From Bacteroidales bacterium (GTDB taxonomy: Bacteria > Bacteroidota > Bacteroidia > Bacteroidales > UBA932): a stretch of 64,000 nt of DNA. A program made the position numbers and the translations under genes. The stretch spans positions 1 to 64,000 of the forward strand of contig SFMG01000003.1 in the NCBI GenBank assembly GCA_004554455.1, read 5' to 3'. Numbering within the stretch: position 1 is the first letter of the stretch; each line of letters opens with the position of its first letter. The notes beneath the pieces are model-generated. The model saw nothing but the letters and a program-made list of their open reading frames with translations, ran no database searches and was not told the DNA's origin. This document shows, piece by piece, positions 16,211 to 24,776 of this stretch.

Positions 16211-18446
16211 AAAATCTTCCGGAGTGCTCAGCTTCCTGAGCATTCTGGTACTGACATTCGCATTTTACTGCATTTTGAAACTGATGACACAGAAGAATGA
16301 CAATGGCCCTGCTGCCATAGAGGCAGCGGAATTCCACCCGGACGGCAGGATGAGCGCCGAAGACCTGCTCGCGCTGGGCAGGCTGTCCGACCCTCAGATG
16401 TCCCCTGACGGCAGCCGCATACTCTACGGCGTCAGCTACACCTCCGTCGAAGAAAACCGCGCCTGCAGGCAGATTTTCGTCTGCAACAGGGACGGCTCGG
16501 GCAGGATACAGCTCAGCCACGACGGCAGCAGCATAAGCAATGCGCGCTGGTTCGACGACAGGCATATACTCTTCCTCCAGAAGGGGCAGATATGGAGCGC
16601 CGTCATACGCAAGGACGGCAAGCTGGGACGCAGGACACAGCTCAGTCAGGTAGAGGAAGGCATAAGCGAGTTCGCCATATCTCCTGACAAAGCCAACATA
16701 CTCTATATCAGCACAGTAAAGGGCAGCGTAAAGAGGCCGTCAGACTGCTGGGCCGACCTGCCGAAAGCCGACGCCTACGAGGCCGACGACCTTATGAACC
16801 GGCACTGGGACCATTGGGTCACCGACATTCCGCACAGCTATGTGGCAGCGCTGGACATACGTGGCAAGCAGCCTGTCACCCGCGAAAAGAGCATAGACCT
16901 GCTGGGTGCCGGCTGTCCTTTCGAGCTGCCTACCGAGCCTTTCGGAGGGATGGAGCAGCTCAGCTGGAATCCGGACGGACGCCATATCGCCTACTCCTGC
17001 CGCCGCAAGGCAGGACGCGACTACGCCTTCTCGACGGACAGCGACATTTACATATATGACATATTGAGCGGCGCCACCGTACAGGTCTGCGAAGGCGGCG
17101 GCTACGACACCGACCCTGTCTGGTCTCCGGACGGCGGCAGGCTGGCTTGGATATCGATGGAACGCGACGGATATGAGGCTGACCAGCAGAGACTTATGCT
17201 CGCCGACATAAGCTACGGCGAGGACGGCATGGCCAAGGTGGGAAAGAGCTGCTGCATCAGCGCCGGCTTCGACAGGAACGTGGCCGGACCGGTGTGGGAG
17301 AACGAGTCCACAATATGGTTCAACTCGCTGGTGGACGGCATACAGGCCATTTACCGCGCCGTCGAGTTCAGCAGCTACGGCGCCAGAGACTGTGACGCAG
17401 AGAAGGCCTGCGGCGGACGGGAAGATATCAGCGGCTGGGCCCTGGTGAGGGTGACAGCCGAGGACGACTGGCACGACTACGGCAGCCCATTCCATATCGA
17501 GCCCGACGGGATATGGTGCAGCAGCCAGAGCATGAACCGTCCGACCGAGCTGGTGAAACTGGAGCTTGGCGGAGAAGAAGGTCCTGCAATCCAGGCGATT
17601 ACCAATGAGAACGGTGCTCTGTTCTCACAGCTTGAAGACCCGAAGATGGAAGCCAGGATGATCAGGACCGTGGACGGAAAGGATATGCTCACCTGGGTGA
17701 TGTACCCGCCTCATTTCGACCCGTCCAAAACCTATCCGGCAATCACTATATGCCTGGGAGGGCCTCAGGGCACCATCAGCCAGAGCTGGAGCTACAGGTG
17801 GTGCTACCGTCTGATGGCCGAGCAGGGATATATAGTCGTGCTTCCGAACCGTCGCGGCACCACCGCCTTCGGGCAGGAGTGGTGCGAGCAGATCAGCGGC
17901 GACTATGCCGGCCTCAACATAGAGGATTACAAGAGTGCGGCGCGTGCCCTCAAGGCTGAGCCATACGTAGGGAAAATGGCCGCCTGCGGCGCTTCCTACG
18001 GAGGTTACTCGGTCTATTACCTTGCGGGCCACAATGAGGACGACCTCTTCGACTGCTTCATCGCGCACGCGGGCATATTCAATGAGGAACAGATGTACTA
18101 CAGCACCGAAGAGATGTGGTTCCCGGAATTCGACAACGGCGGACTCGGACGCGGCTACCTCAGCGGTTCCCCTTGGAGCAAGCTCCCTGAGGCTCAGAAG
18201 CATTATTCGATGAGCCCGCACAAATTCGTGGAGAACTGGCACACCCCAATACTCTGCATACACGGGGCTATGGATTTCCGCATTCCTTACGAACAGGGTC
18301 TGGCCGCCTTCAACTGCGCCAGGATGATGGGAGTGGAAGCTCGCCTGATCGTGTTCCCGGAGGAGAACCACTGGATACTCAGCCCGCAGAATGCGCTCTT
18401 CTGGCACCGCAGCTACTTCGAGTGGCTGGACCGCTGGTGCCGTTAG
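16203..18446 (+). CDS. S9-family prolyl oligopeptidase, membrane-anchored or exported
   Basis: A 747-residue serine peptidase of the dipeptidyl/acylaminoacyl peptidase type. One N-terminal hydrophobic helix (residues 8-28) acts as anchor or uncleaved signal, followed by a WD40-like propeller (about 45-480) with PQMSPDGSRILYGV and VWSPDGGRLAW blades, and an alpha/beta hydrolase domain. The triad is visible: Ser in CGASYGGYS (about 597), Asp in HGAMDFRIPY (about 689) and His in EENHWIL (about 721). It likely trims peptides in the periplasm. Its start overlaps the WYL stop (ATG within TATGAGTAG), implying coupled translation, and it is convergent with recQ. Confidence 0.88.
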   Translation: MSRKSSGVLSFLSILVLTFAFYCILKLMTQKNDNGPAAIEAAEFHPDGRMSAEDLLALGRLSDPQMSPDGSRILYGVSYTSVEENRACRQIFVCNRDGSGRIQLSHDGSSISNARWFDDRHILFLQKGQIWSAVIRKDGKLGRRTQLSQVEEGISEFAISPDKANILYISTVKGSVKRPSDCWADLPKADAYEADDLMNRHWDHWVTDIPHSYVAALDIRGKQPVTREKSIDLLGAGCPFELPTEPFGGMEQLSWNPDGRHIAYSCRRKAGRDYAFSTDSDIYIYDILSGATVQVCEGGGYDTDPVWSPDGGRLAWISMERDGYEADQQRLMLADISYGEDGMAKVGKSCCISAGFDRNVAGPVWENESTIWFNSLVDGIQAIYRAVEFSSYGARDCDAEKACGGREDISGWALVRVTAEDDWHDYGSPFHIEPDGIWCSSQSMNRPTELVKLELGGEEGPAIQAITNENGALFSQLEDPKMEARMIRTVDGKDMLTWVMYPPHFDPSKTYPAITICLGGPQGTISQSWSYRWCYRLMAEQGYIVVLPNRRGTTAFGQEWCEQISGDYAGLNIEDYKSAARALKAEPYVGKMAACGASYGGYSVYYLAGHNEDDLFDCFIAHAGIFNEEQMYYSTEEMWFPEFDNGGLGRGYLSGSPWSKLPEAQKHYSMSPHKFVENWHTPILCIHGAMDFRIPYEQGLAAFNCARMMGVEARLIVFPEENHWILSPQNALFWHRSYFEWLDRWCR

Positions 18447-18472
18447 GCAGCTTATGTAAACAGAAGCGGACT

Positions 18473-20431
18473 TCAGGCATCCCCGGGAGGAGGAACGGTC
18501 CCCCGGGCAATCAGGCTCCTGAGCAGAGGCAGATCTGCTGCAGGGATGTCCCCGAGAGAATAATGTCCTGATTTTTCGATATTTATGAATTTTTCAAGCC
18601 GATCCTCAGCCGGGTCGGCTTCTTTGATGCGTTTGCGCAGGCGGCAGATGTCGCAGTGCCCGCAGTCCCCGCTTTCCGCCTGGCCGAAGTAGGCGAGCAG
18701 ATAGCGGCTGCGGCACTGCAGTTTGCCTTCGCGCAGCAGGACGGCCGCATCCGGGGCGTCGGAATCCATAGCGACATAGTCCGTCATTGCCTCGAGACGC
18801 TTGTGGAAGGAGTCCTGCAGCTGGCGGTAGCGACCCGGGCTGAGCGCTACGTTTCCCGGACGCCAGCGGTTGTGGCAGAGACATATTACCGTAGAGTTCG
18901 CAGCCGGTATATATCTGATTATATGATTGAGAGACAGATTGTAAAGCAGCTGTCGCAGCTGGCCCTGCTGCACCCCGGCACTCGCGGCGACGAAGTCTTC
19001 GTCTATGCGCACCGCAGACGAAAATATGCCCGGATAATTGCGCATAAGGCATTCGAGCAGCGGCATCATCGCCGCATCGGGCAGCGGTATGTCGTAAAGG
19101 GCCGTCCTGCTGACAATGATCTGCACGCGCGTAGGGATGTCCACGTCCTCCGCATAGCTCCAGTGCCCTTCCCGCTCGAGGTAGCGTATTGCATAGAAGG
19201 CCTCGGAGAACTGCAGTTTGAAGCGCGAGCAGAAAGCTCCAAGGTCGAACTTCAGCATCCTGCCCTCCCCAGCGTCGTAAGGAATCTGATACATAAGGTG
19301 TATCTTGTGGTATATGCCCTCTATGTATTCCAGACTCGGGAAGGATGTCCTTTCTATCTGCTTCAGGCGCCTTATGTCGGAGGAAGACCAGAGCAGCACG
19401 GCGTATGAATGCTTTCCGTCACGGCCTGCCCTGCCCGCCTCCTGGAAATAGGCCTCGGGACTCTCCGGAAGGTCATAATGCAGTACAAAGCGTACGTCGG
19501 GCTTGTCGATTCCCATTCCGAAGGCGTTCGTGCAGCACATTATCCTGACCTTGCCGCTCTTCCACTCCTCCTGCCTCATCGTCCTCAAGGCGGAAGAAAG
19601 CCCGGCGTGGTAAAAGGACGTGTTCTCCCCCAGCGAGTTCAGGAAAGACGATAGTTCCTCGCAGTTGCGGCGGCTGCGCACATATACTATTCCGCTCCCC
19701 TTCAGTTTGGAGCATATATTCCTCAGCTGCCCCAGCTTGTCTTCGCTGCGCCTGACTATATATGACAGATTCGGCCTCTCGAAGCCGCTACGTATAAGTT
19801 TGAAGTTGCGGAAACCCGGACGCGAGAGGCGGTCCATTATGTCCTCCGCGACTTCGGGAGTCGCCGTCGCGGTCAGGGCGAGCACCGGAGCGTCGCAGTA
19901 TCTGCGCAACTGGCCTATATTCAGGTAATCCGGACGGAAGTCATATCCCCACTGCGAGATGCAATGCGCCTCATCGACGACTATGTAGCTGATATTCAGT
20001 ACGGGAAGGTAGTCCTGGAAGATGCGTGTCGCCAGCCTTTCGGGGGAAAGATAGAGGAACTTGAAGTCCCCGTAGGCAGCGTTGTTCAGGGCGGTATCGA
20101 CTTCGCGGGAGCTCATTCCCATGTGGATGGCGAGGGCCTTGATACCCCTGGATTCGAGGTTCTGGACCTGGTCCTTCATAAGGGAGATTAGAGGGGTCAC
20201 AACCAGGGCTATGCCATCTTTCATAAGGGCCGGGACCTGGAAACAGACGGACTTGCCTCCTCCGGTCGGAAGCATGGCCAGCACGTCCGAACCCTCCAGG
20301 GCGGCGGAGACTATCGCTTCCTGCTGGAGACGGAAAGAGTTGTAGCCCCAGTACTTCCGAAGCACTTCCAGCGCATCCTGGATAATATTTGATTTTTTGT
20401 CCTCTGTCACCCTCAAATTCCCTGTTTTCAC
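18473..20431 (-). CDS. recQ: RecQ-family ATP-dependent DNA helicase (C-terminal zinc cluster type)
   Basis: A 652-residue superfamily 2 helicase for recombination and repair. Walker A (LPTGGGKSVCFQ), the DEAH box with RecQ aromatic loop (VDEAHCISQWGYDFRPDY) and motif VI (QEAGRAGRDGK) are all present. Unlike E. coli RecQ, the zinc-binding cysteines (CRSRYLL then CGHCDIC) lie near the C-terminus after a winged-helix-like region, and there is no clear HRDC domain. Two in-frame GTG codons (20431 and 20410) could start it; a -7 promoter box sits only four bases before the first, so either the transcript is leaderless or the second GTG is used. I give the longer form. Confidence 0.88.
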   Translation of the reverse strand: MKTGNLRVTEDKKSNIIQDALEVLRKYWGYNSFRLQQEAIVSAALEGSDVLAMLPTGGGKSVCFQVPALMKDGIALVVTPLISLMKDQVQNLESRGIKALAIHMGMSSREVDTALNNAAYGDFKFLYLSPERLATRIFQDYLPVLNISYIVVDEAHCISQWGYDFRPDYLNIGQLRRYCDAPVLALTATATPEVAEDIMDRLSRPGFRNFKLIRSGFERPNLSYIVRRSEDKLGQLRNICSKLKGSGIVYVRSRRNCEELSSFLNSLGENTSFYHAGLSSALRTMRQEEWKSGKVRIMCCTNAFGMGIDKPDVRFVLHYDLPESPEAYFQEAGRAGRDGKHSYAVLLWSSSDIRRLKQIERTSFPSLEYIEGIYHKIHLMYQIPYDAGEGRMLKFDLGAFCSRFKLQFSEAFYAIRYLEREGHWSYAEDVDIPTRVQIIVSRTALYDIPLPDAAMMPLLECLMRNYPGIFSSAVRIDEDFVAASAGVQQGQLRQLLYNLSLNHIIRYIPAANSTVICLCHNRWRPGNVALSPGRYRQLQDSFHKRLEAMTDYVAMDSDAPDAAVLLREGKLQCRSRYLLAYFGQAESGDCGHCDICRLRKRIKEADPAEDRLEKFINIEKSGHYSLGDIPAADLPLLRSLIARGTVPPPGDA

Positions 20432-20435
20432 TGCG

Positions 20436-20443
20436 CAAAATTA
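20436..20443 (-). promoter_or_regulatory. -7 element for recQ
   Basis: Reads TAATTTTG on the minus strand, only four bases before the first possible recQ start codon. It lies back to back with the pckA -7 element. Confidence 0.45.
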
Positions 20444-20456
20444 AGAAAAATATAAG

Positions 20457-20464
20457 TATATTTG
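20457..20464 (+). promoter_or_regulatory. -7 element for pckA
   Basis: TATATTTG, 59 bases before the pckA start, divergent from and 13 bases away from the recQ element. No TTG at the ideal -33 spacing. Confidence 0.55.
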
Positions 20465-20523
20465 CAGCGCCCTAAAGGGTACGACAAGAGATTATTATTC
20501 ATTTCATAAACAAACTAAAGAAG

Positions 20524-22128
20524 ATGAAACCAACAGATCTTATCAAGTACGGCATCACCGGCGTCAGCGAGGTGCTCTACAACCCTAGCTACGAGGTGCT
20601 TTACAATGAGGAGACCAGGCCGGAGCTCACCGGCTACGACAAGGGTCAGGTAACCGAACTCGGTGCCATCAACGTTATGACCGGCATCTACACCGGACGC
20701 TCCCCTAAGGACAAGTACATTGTAATGGACGAGAACTCCAAGAACACCGTATGGTGGACTTCAGAGGAGTACAAGAACGACAACCACCCTCTCTCCGAGG
20801 AGAACTGGAAGAACCTCAAGGATCTTGCAGTAAAGCAGCTCTCTGGCAAGAGGCTCTTTGTTGTCGACGGTTTCTGCGGCACCCACAAGGACACCCGTAT
20901 GAAGATCCGTTTCATTATGGAGGTCGCATGGCAGGCACACTTCGTCACCAATATGTTCATCCGTCCTCAGAACCAGGCAGAGTTCGACCAGGAGCCTGAC
21001 TTCGTAGTTTACTGCGCTGCAAAGGCAAAGGTTGACAACTACAAGGAGATGGGCCTCAACTCCGAGACCGCAGTCGCTTTCAACGTGACCAGCAAGGAGC
21101 AGGTAATCCTCAACACCTGGTACGGCGGTGAGATGAAGAAGGGCATGTTCTCTATGATGAACTACTTCCTCCCTCTCAAGGGCATAGCTTCAATGCACTG
21201 CTCTGCAAACACCGATATGAACGGCGAGAACACCGCTATTTTCTTCGGCCTCTCCGGCACCGGCAAGACCACCCTTTCCACCGACCCTAAGCGTCTGCTC
21301 ATCGGCGATGACGAGCACGGCTGGGACGACGAAGGCGTATTCAACTTCGAGGGCGGCTGCTATGCAAAGGTCATCAAACTCGACAAGGAGTCCGAGCCGG
21401 ACATCTACAACGCAATACGTCGCGACGCTCTCCTCGAGAACGTTACCGTTGACGAGAACGGCGTGATCGACTTCAATGACAAGAGCGTTACCGAGAACAC
21501 CCGCGTATCCTACCCTATCTACCACATCAACAAGATCGTGCGTCCTTACTCCCAGGGTCCGGCTGCAAAGCAGGTGATCTTCCTCTCCGCCGACGCATTC
21601 GGAGTGCTTCCTCCTGTTTCCATCCTTACTCCGGAGCAGACCAAGTACTACTTCCTTTCCGGCTTCACCGCAAAGCTCGCAGGTACTGAGCGCGGCATCA
21701 CCGAGCCTACCCCTACCTTCTCCGCCTGCTTCGGCCAGGCCTTCCTTGAGCTCCACCCTACCAAGTATGCAGAGGAACTCGTGAAGAAGATGGAGAAGAG
21801 CGGCGCAAAGGCATATCTCGTGAACACCGGCTGGAACGGTACCGGCAAGCGTATCTCCATCCGTGACACCCGTGGCATCATCGACGCCATCCTCGACGGT
21901 TCAATCGACAAGGCTCCTACCAAGCAGATTCCTTACTTCGACTTCTGCGTTCCTACCGAGCTGAACGGTGTCGATACCAAGATCCTCGACCCACGCGACA
22001 CCTACGCAGATCCTGCAGAGTGGGAGAAGAAGGCAGTCGATCTCGCAGGCCGCTTCATCAAGAACTTCGGCAAGTACACCACCAACGAGGCCGGCAAGGC
22101 TCTCGTAGCAGCTGGTCCTCAGCTCTAA
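20524..22128 (+). CDS. pckA: Phosphoenolpyruvate carboxykinase (ATP)
   Basis: A 534-residue cytoplasmic enzyme interconverting oxaloacetate and PEP with ATP/ADP. In gut Bacteroidetes it usually works toward oxaloacetate, fixing CO2 and conserving ATP on the way to succinate and propionate. The kinase P-loop GLSGTGKTTLS (about residues 240-250) and the YTGRSPKDKYIV substrate motif near residue 60 are clear. Codon use is strongly biased (ATC for Ile, few ATA), unlike the neighbours, as expected for an abundant enzyme. It has its own promoter and a strong terminator. Confidence 0.97.
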   Translation: MKPTDLIKYGITGVSEVLYNPSYEVLYNEETRPELTGYDKGQVTELGAINVMTGIYTGRSPKDKYIVMDENSKNTVWWTSEEYKNDNHPLSEENWKNLKDLAVKQLSGKRLFVVDGFCGTHKDTRMKIRFIMEVAWQAHFVTNMFIRPQNQAEFDQEPDFVVYCAAKAKVDNYKEMGLNSETAVAFNVTSKEQVILNTWYGGEMKKGMFSMMNYFLPLKGIASMHCSANTDMNGENTAIFFGLSGTGKTTLSTDPKRLLIGDDEHGWDDEGVFNFEGGCYAKVIKLDKESEPDIYNAIRRDALLENVTVDENGVIDFNDKSVTENTRVSYPIYHINKIVRPYSQGPAAKQVIFLSADAFGVLPPVSILTPEQTKYYFLSGFTAKLAGTERGITEPTPTFSACFGQAFLELHPTKYAEELVKKMEKSGAKAYLVNTGWNGTGKRISIRDTRGIIDAILDGSIDKAPTKQIPYFDFCVPTELNGVDTKILDPRDTYADPAEWEKKAVDLAGRFIKNFGKYTTNEAGKALVAAGPQL

Positions 22129-22148
22129 TCGTACTTCCAACATATCAG

Positions 22149-22186
22149 AGAGAAGGTGACTGGATCTCAGTCACCTTCTTTTTTTG
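22149..22186 (+). terminator. Rho-independent terminator after pckA
   Basis: AGAAGGTGACTG and its near-perfect complement CAGTCACCTTCT form a long stem with a short loop, followed by seven or more T residues. Confidence 0.92.
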
Positions 22187-22218
22187 TGATTTTTGATGAT
22201 TGCATAAGCTGCCCGCAC

Positions 22219-22249
22219 TTGGTATTATTGGAAAGAATGAGTAAGTTTG
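22219..22249 (+). promoter_or_regulatory. Promoter of the thiamine operon
   Basis: TTG at 22219-22221 and TAAGTTTG at 22242-22249 are 20 bases apart; the TPP riboswitch begins about 13 bases downstream. Confidence 0.7.
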
Positions 22250-22261
22250 CAGCAGTACATC

Positions 22262-22336
22262 AAGGGGTGCCTGTGTCTTTACGGGCTGAGATTATACCCT
22301 CATAACCTGATGCAGGTAATGCTGCCGTAGGGAAGA
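22262..22336 (+). promoter_or_regulatory. Thiamine pyrophosphate (THI-box) riboswitch
   Basis: The THI-box core is complete: GGGGTGCC, GGGCTGAGATTATACCC, then CCTGATGCAGGTAATGC and CGTAGGGAAG. TPP binding by this fold lowers expression of downstream genes. It controls the run of thiamine genes starting with the methyltransferase at 22406. A short CCGCC/GCGGG hairpin after it may be the expression platform. Confidence 0.95.
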
Positions 22337-22405
22337 GCCATCAGTCAAAGTTCCGCCAAAGCGGGCTGGACTCCGGGATGTCCTGATCCAAACAATTATC
22401 AAACT

Positions 22406-23110
22406 ATGGGTTATCAAGCATTTGACCAGTATGCGTCCGAATATGACGCCTGGTTCTTGGAGAACACCAATGTTCTGGAGACCGAGCTGAGGCTCGTCGC
22501 GGCCTGCCTGCAGGACAGCGGCAGGATTCTGTCAATAGGCTGTGGAAGCGGCCTTTTCGAAAAACTTCTCGAAGACCGCTACGGCATACGCATCGCGCAC
22601 GGCATAGAGCCGGCCGAGGGTATGGCCGCAATAGCAAGGAAACGCGGCTTCGATGTGGAAATCAACACGGCTGAAGATGCCGATTACGGGGAGGAGTGCT
22701 ATGACACCGTGCTCTTCAACGGCTGTCCCTGCTATATGCAGGACCTCGGCCTGGCATTGAGGAAGGCCCACAAAGCCCTGCGCAAAGGCGGAAAGGCAGT
22801 TGTCATCGATGTACCTAAGGAAAGTCCGTACGGACTCATCTACAACCTGGCCCTCGCGGTAGGCAGCTGGGACCACCCTCTGCTGGAGGGCTGCAAGCCT
22901 AAGGACCCGTATCCTATAGAGCTGGTAAAGCAGGCCGCCTGGCGCACCACGGCCGAGAAATCCAAAGCCCTCGAGGACAACGGCTTCAGTGATCTCATCT
23001 ACAAACAGACCCTCACCCTTGACCCTCACTATTCCTACACTGCGGTGGAAGACCCTATCGAGGGTTACGACAGGGGTTCATACGTGGCCATCTGCGCTTT
23101 CAAGAAATAG
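22406..23110 (+). CDS. Class I SAM-dependent methyltransferase, first gene of the thiamine operon
   Basis: A 234-residue methyltransferase with a Rossmann fold: motif I RILSIGCGSGLFEKLL (about residues 40-55), an acidic residue ending strand 2 (HGIEPAEGM), and motif post-I/II EECYDTVLFNGCPCYMQD. It is the gene nearest the TPP riboswitch and ends three bases before thiD, so it is under the same control. A methyltransferase is not a known step of thiamine synthesis; it may act on a thiamine precursor, a salvage compound or an unrelated substrate. The substrate cannot be read from the sequence. Confidence 0.8.
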   Translation: MGYQAFDQYASEYDAWFLENTNVLETELRLVAACLQDSGRILSIGCGSGLFEKLLEDRYGIRIAHGIEPAEGMAAIARKRGFDVEINTAEDADYGEECYDTVLFNGCPCYMQDLGLALRKAHKALRKGGKAVVIDVPKESPYGLIYNLALAVGSWDHPLLEGCKPKDPYPIELVKQAAWRTTAEKSKALEDNGFSDLIYKQTLTLDPHYSYTAVEDPIEGYDRGSYVAICAFKK

Positions 23111-23113
23111 CTT

Positions 23114-23926
23114 ATGAAACACTACAGAAAGGTACTCAGCATCGCAGGCAGCGATTCGGGCGGAGGAGCCGGCATACAGGCAGACATAAAGACCATATCC
23201 GCCTGCGGCTGTTATGCCGCCACCGCGATCACGGCCATCACGGTGCAGAACACGTTAGGTGTGCAGGCCGTCCACGCCGTGCCCACTGAGATTCTCAGAG
23301 GGCAGATTGACGCCGTCCTGTCGGACATTGGCGCAGATGCGGTGAAGATAGGCATGCTGCACTCCTCCGAAGTCGTAAGACTGGTCAGGGAGATGCTCAT
23401 ACGCTTCAAGGCCGGAAACATAGTTCTGGACCCGGTGATGGTATCCACCTCGGGCCACAGGCTCATCGAGGAAGACGCAATAGCATCGCTGAGAACGGAG
23501 CTGCTGCCCCTTGCCAGGGTTATCACCCCGAACATACCCGAGGCGGAGATACTCCTGGGCGGCAGGAAGCTCTCCTTCCAGTCGGAGCTGCCCGACGCGG
23601 CAAGGGAACTTGCCGAAAGCTCCGGGGCCAGCGTGCTGCTCAAGGCAGGCCACCTCAGCGAAGAGGATCTCTCGGACATCTTCTACGACCTGGAGGACGG
23701 CAAGTGCTACAGTCTGACATCCAAACGGATACACACAAAGAACACTCACGGCACCGGTTGTACGATGTCCTCTGCCTTCGCCTCAATGCTGGCAAAGGGA
23801 ATGTCCCTGCCAGATGCCGCCAAGGCCGCAAAAGACTTCATAAACGGGGCCATACACTCTGGCAAGGACTATGAGATAGGCCACGGCTTCGGTCCGGTCA
23901 ACCATCTGTATCTTCAGGAGAATTAA
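23114..23926 (+). CDS. thiD: Hydroxymethylpyrimidine/phosphomethylpyrimidine kinase ThiD
   Basis: A 270-residue ribokinase-family enzyme that phosphorylates HMP and HMP-P to HMP-PP, the pyrimidine half of thiamine. Diagnostic parts are SIAGSDSGGGAGIQADIKT at the N-terminus, the DPVMVSTSGH segment in the middle and the KNTHGTGCTMSSAFAS anion-hole motif near residue 210. Length is standard. With no thiC in the window, this kinase may serve salvage of HMP as much as new synthesis. Confidence 0.95.
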   Translation: MKHYRKVLSIAGSDSGGGAGIQADIKTISACGCYAATAITAITVQNTLGVQAVHAVPTEILRGQIDAVLSDIGADAVKIGMLHSSEVVRLVREMLIRFKAGNIVLDPVMVSTSGHRLIEEDAIASLRTELLPLARVITPNIPEAEILLGGRKLSFQSELPDAARELAESSGASVLLKAGHLSEEDLSDIFYDLEDGKCYSLTSKRIHTKNTHGTGCTMSSAFASMLAKGMSLPDAAKAAKDFINGAIHSGKDYEIGHGFGPVNHLYLQEN

Positions 23927-23938
23927 ATTGCAAAGTAT

Positions 23939-24136
23939 ATGAACATAAAAGTAAACGGAGCAGAAAAGACAAGCGAAGCTAAAAACCTCGCGGAGCTGGC
24001 CGCGGAGCTGGGACTTCCGGACAAGGGAGTAGCAATAGCCGTGGACGGCAAAATGGTCAAGAGGCCGGAGTGGGAAGGCAAGGAGCTGCAGGAAGGTGCC
24101 GTAATACTCATAATTAGAGCCAGTTGTGGAGGCTGA
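23939..24136 (+). CDS. thiS: Sulfur carrier protein ThiS
   Basis: A 65-residue ubiquitin-like protein. The C-terminal Gly-Gly (ending SCGG) is the site that ThiF adenylates and that then carries sulfur as a thiocarboxylate to ThiG for thiazole formation. Size and the flanking thiD and thiE genes fit. The thiE ribosome-binding sequence GGAGG overlaps the codons for this Gly-Gly. Confidence 0.93.
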   Translation: MNIKVNGAEKTSEAKNLAELAAELGLPDKGVAIAVDGKMVKRPEWEGKELQEGAVILIIRASCGG

Positions 24137-24137
24137 G

Positions 24138-24764
24138 ATGCTGCAGTTCATATCACATTACAACTCGCGTTTCAGCTACCTGGACGGCATAGCTCTGGCC
24201 CTCGAAGGCGGCTGCAGATGGATACAGCTGCGGATGAAGGAGGCCTCGGACGAGGAATTCCTCGCCTGCGCAAAGGAAGCGGGGCCACTGTGCCGTCGCT
24301 ACGGTGCGCGTTTCATAATCGATGACCGCGTACGGCTGCTCGAGGCCTGCGGGGCGGACGGCGTGCATCTCGGCAGAAATGATATGCCCGTAGATGAAGC
24401 GCGCAGGCTGCTGGGCCCGGACGCGATTATCGGCGGCACGGCGAACACTCTCGACGACATAGTCCGTCTCGCCGCACAGGACGCCGACTACATAGGTTGC
24501 GGCCCCTTCCGTTTCACGACGACGAAAGCGAAGCTCTCACCAGTCCTGGGACTTGAGGGATATATGGATATATGCTCGGAAATGCGACGTCTCGGCATCA
24601 GACTGCCCATAGTCGCGATAGGCGGCATCGAATACGGCGACATTGACAATATCATGCGCTGCGGCGTGGACGGCATTGCCCTTAGCGGCAGCATCCTGCG
24701 CGCCGAAGACCCTGCAGCCGAGACCAGACGCTTCCTCGACGCATTGAAGAAATATGATATATAA
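24138..24764 (+). CDS. thiE: Thiamine phosphate synthase ThiE
   Basis: A 208-residue TIM-barrel enzyme joining HMP-PP and thiazole phosphate to thiamine phosphate. Visible markers are the WIQLRMKEAS pyrophosphate-site segment, FIIDDRV, DGVHLGRNDMP, IIGGTANT (a variant of the usual IGVS), GCGPFRFTTTKA and the final VAIGGI. The ATG at 24138 is preferred to a GTG at 24126 because a GGAGG lies just upstream and the overlap with thiS is avoided. A second, altered homologue lies at 27568. Confidence 0.92.
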   Translation: MLQFISHYNSRFSYLDGIALALEGGCRWIQLRMKEASDEEFLACAKEAGPLCRRYGARFIIDDRVRLLEACGADGVHLGRNDMPVDEARRLLGPDAIIGGTANTLDDIVRLAAQDADYIGCGPFRFTTTKAKLSPVLGLEGYMDICSEMRRLGIRLPIVAIGGIEYGDIDNIMRCGVDGIALSGSILRAEDPAAETRRFLDALKKYDI

Positions 24765-24776
24765 ATATATAGGTAT

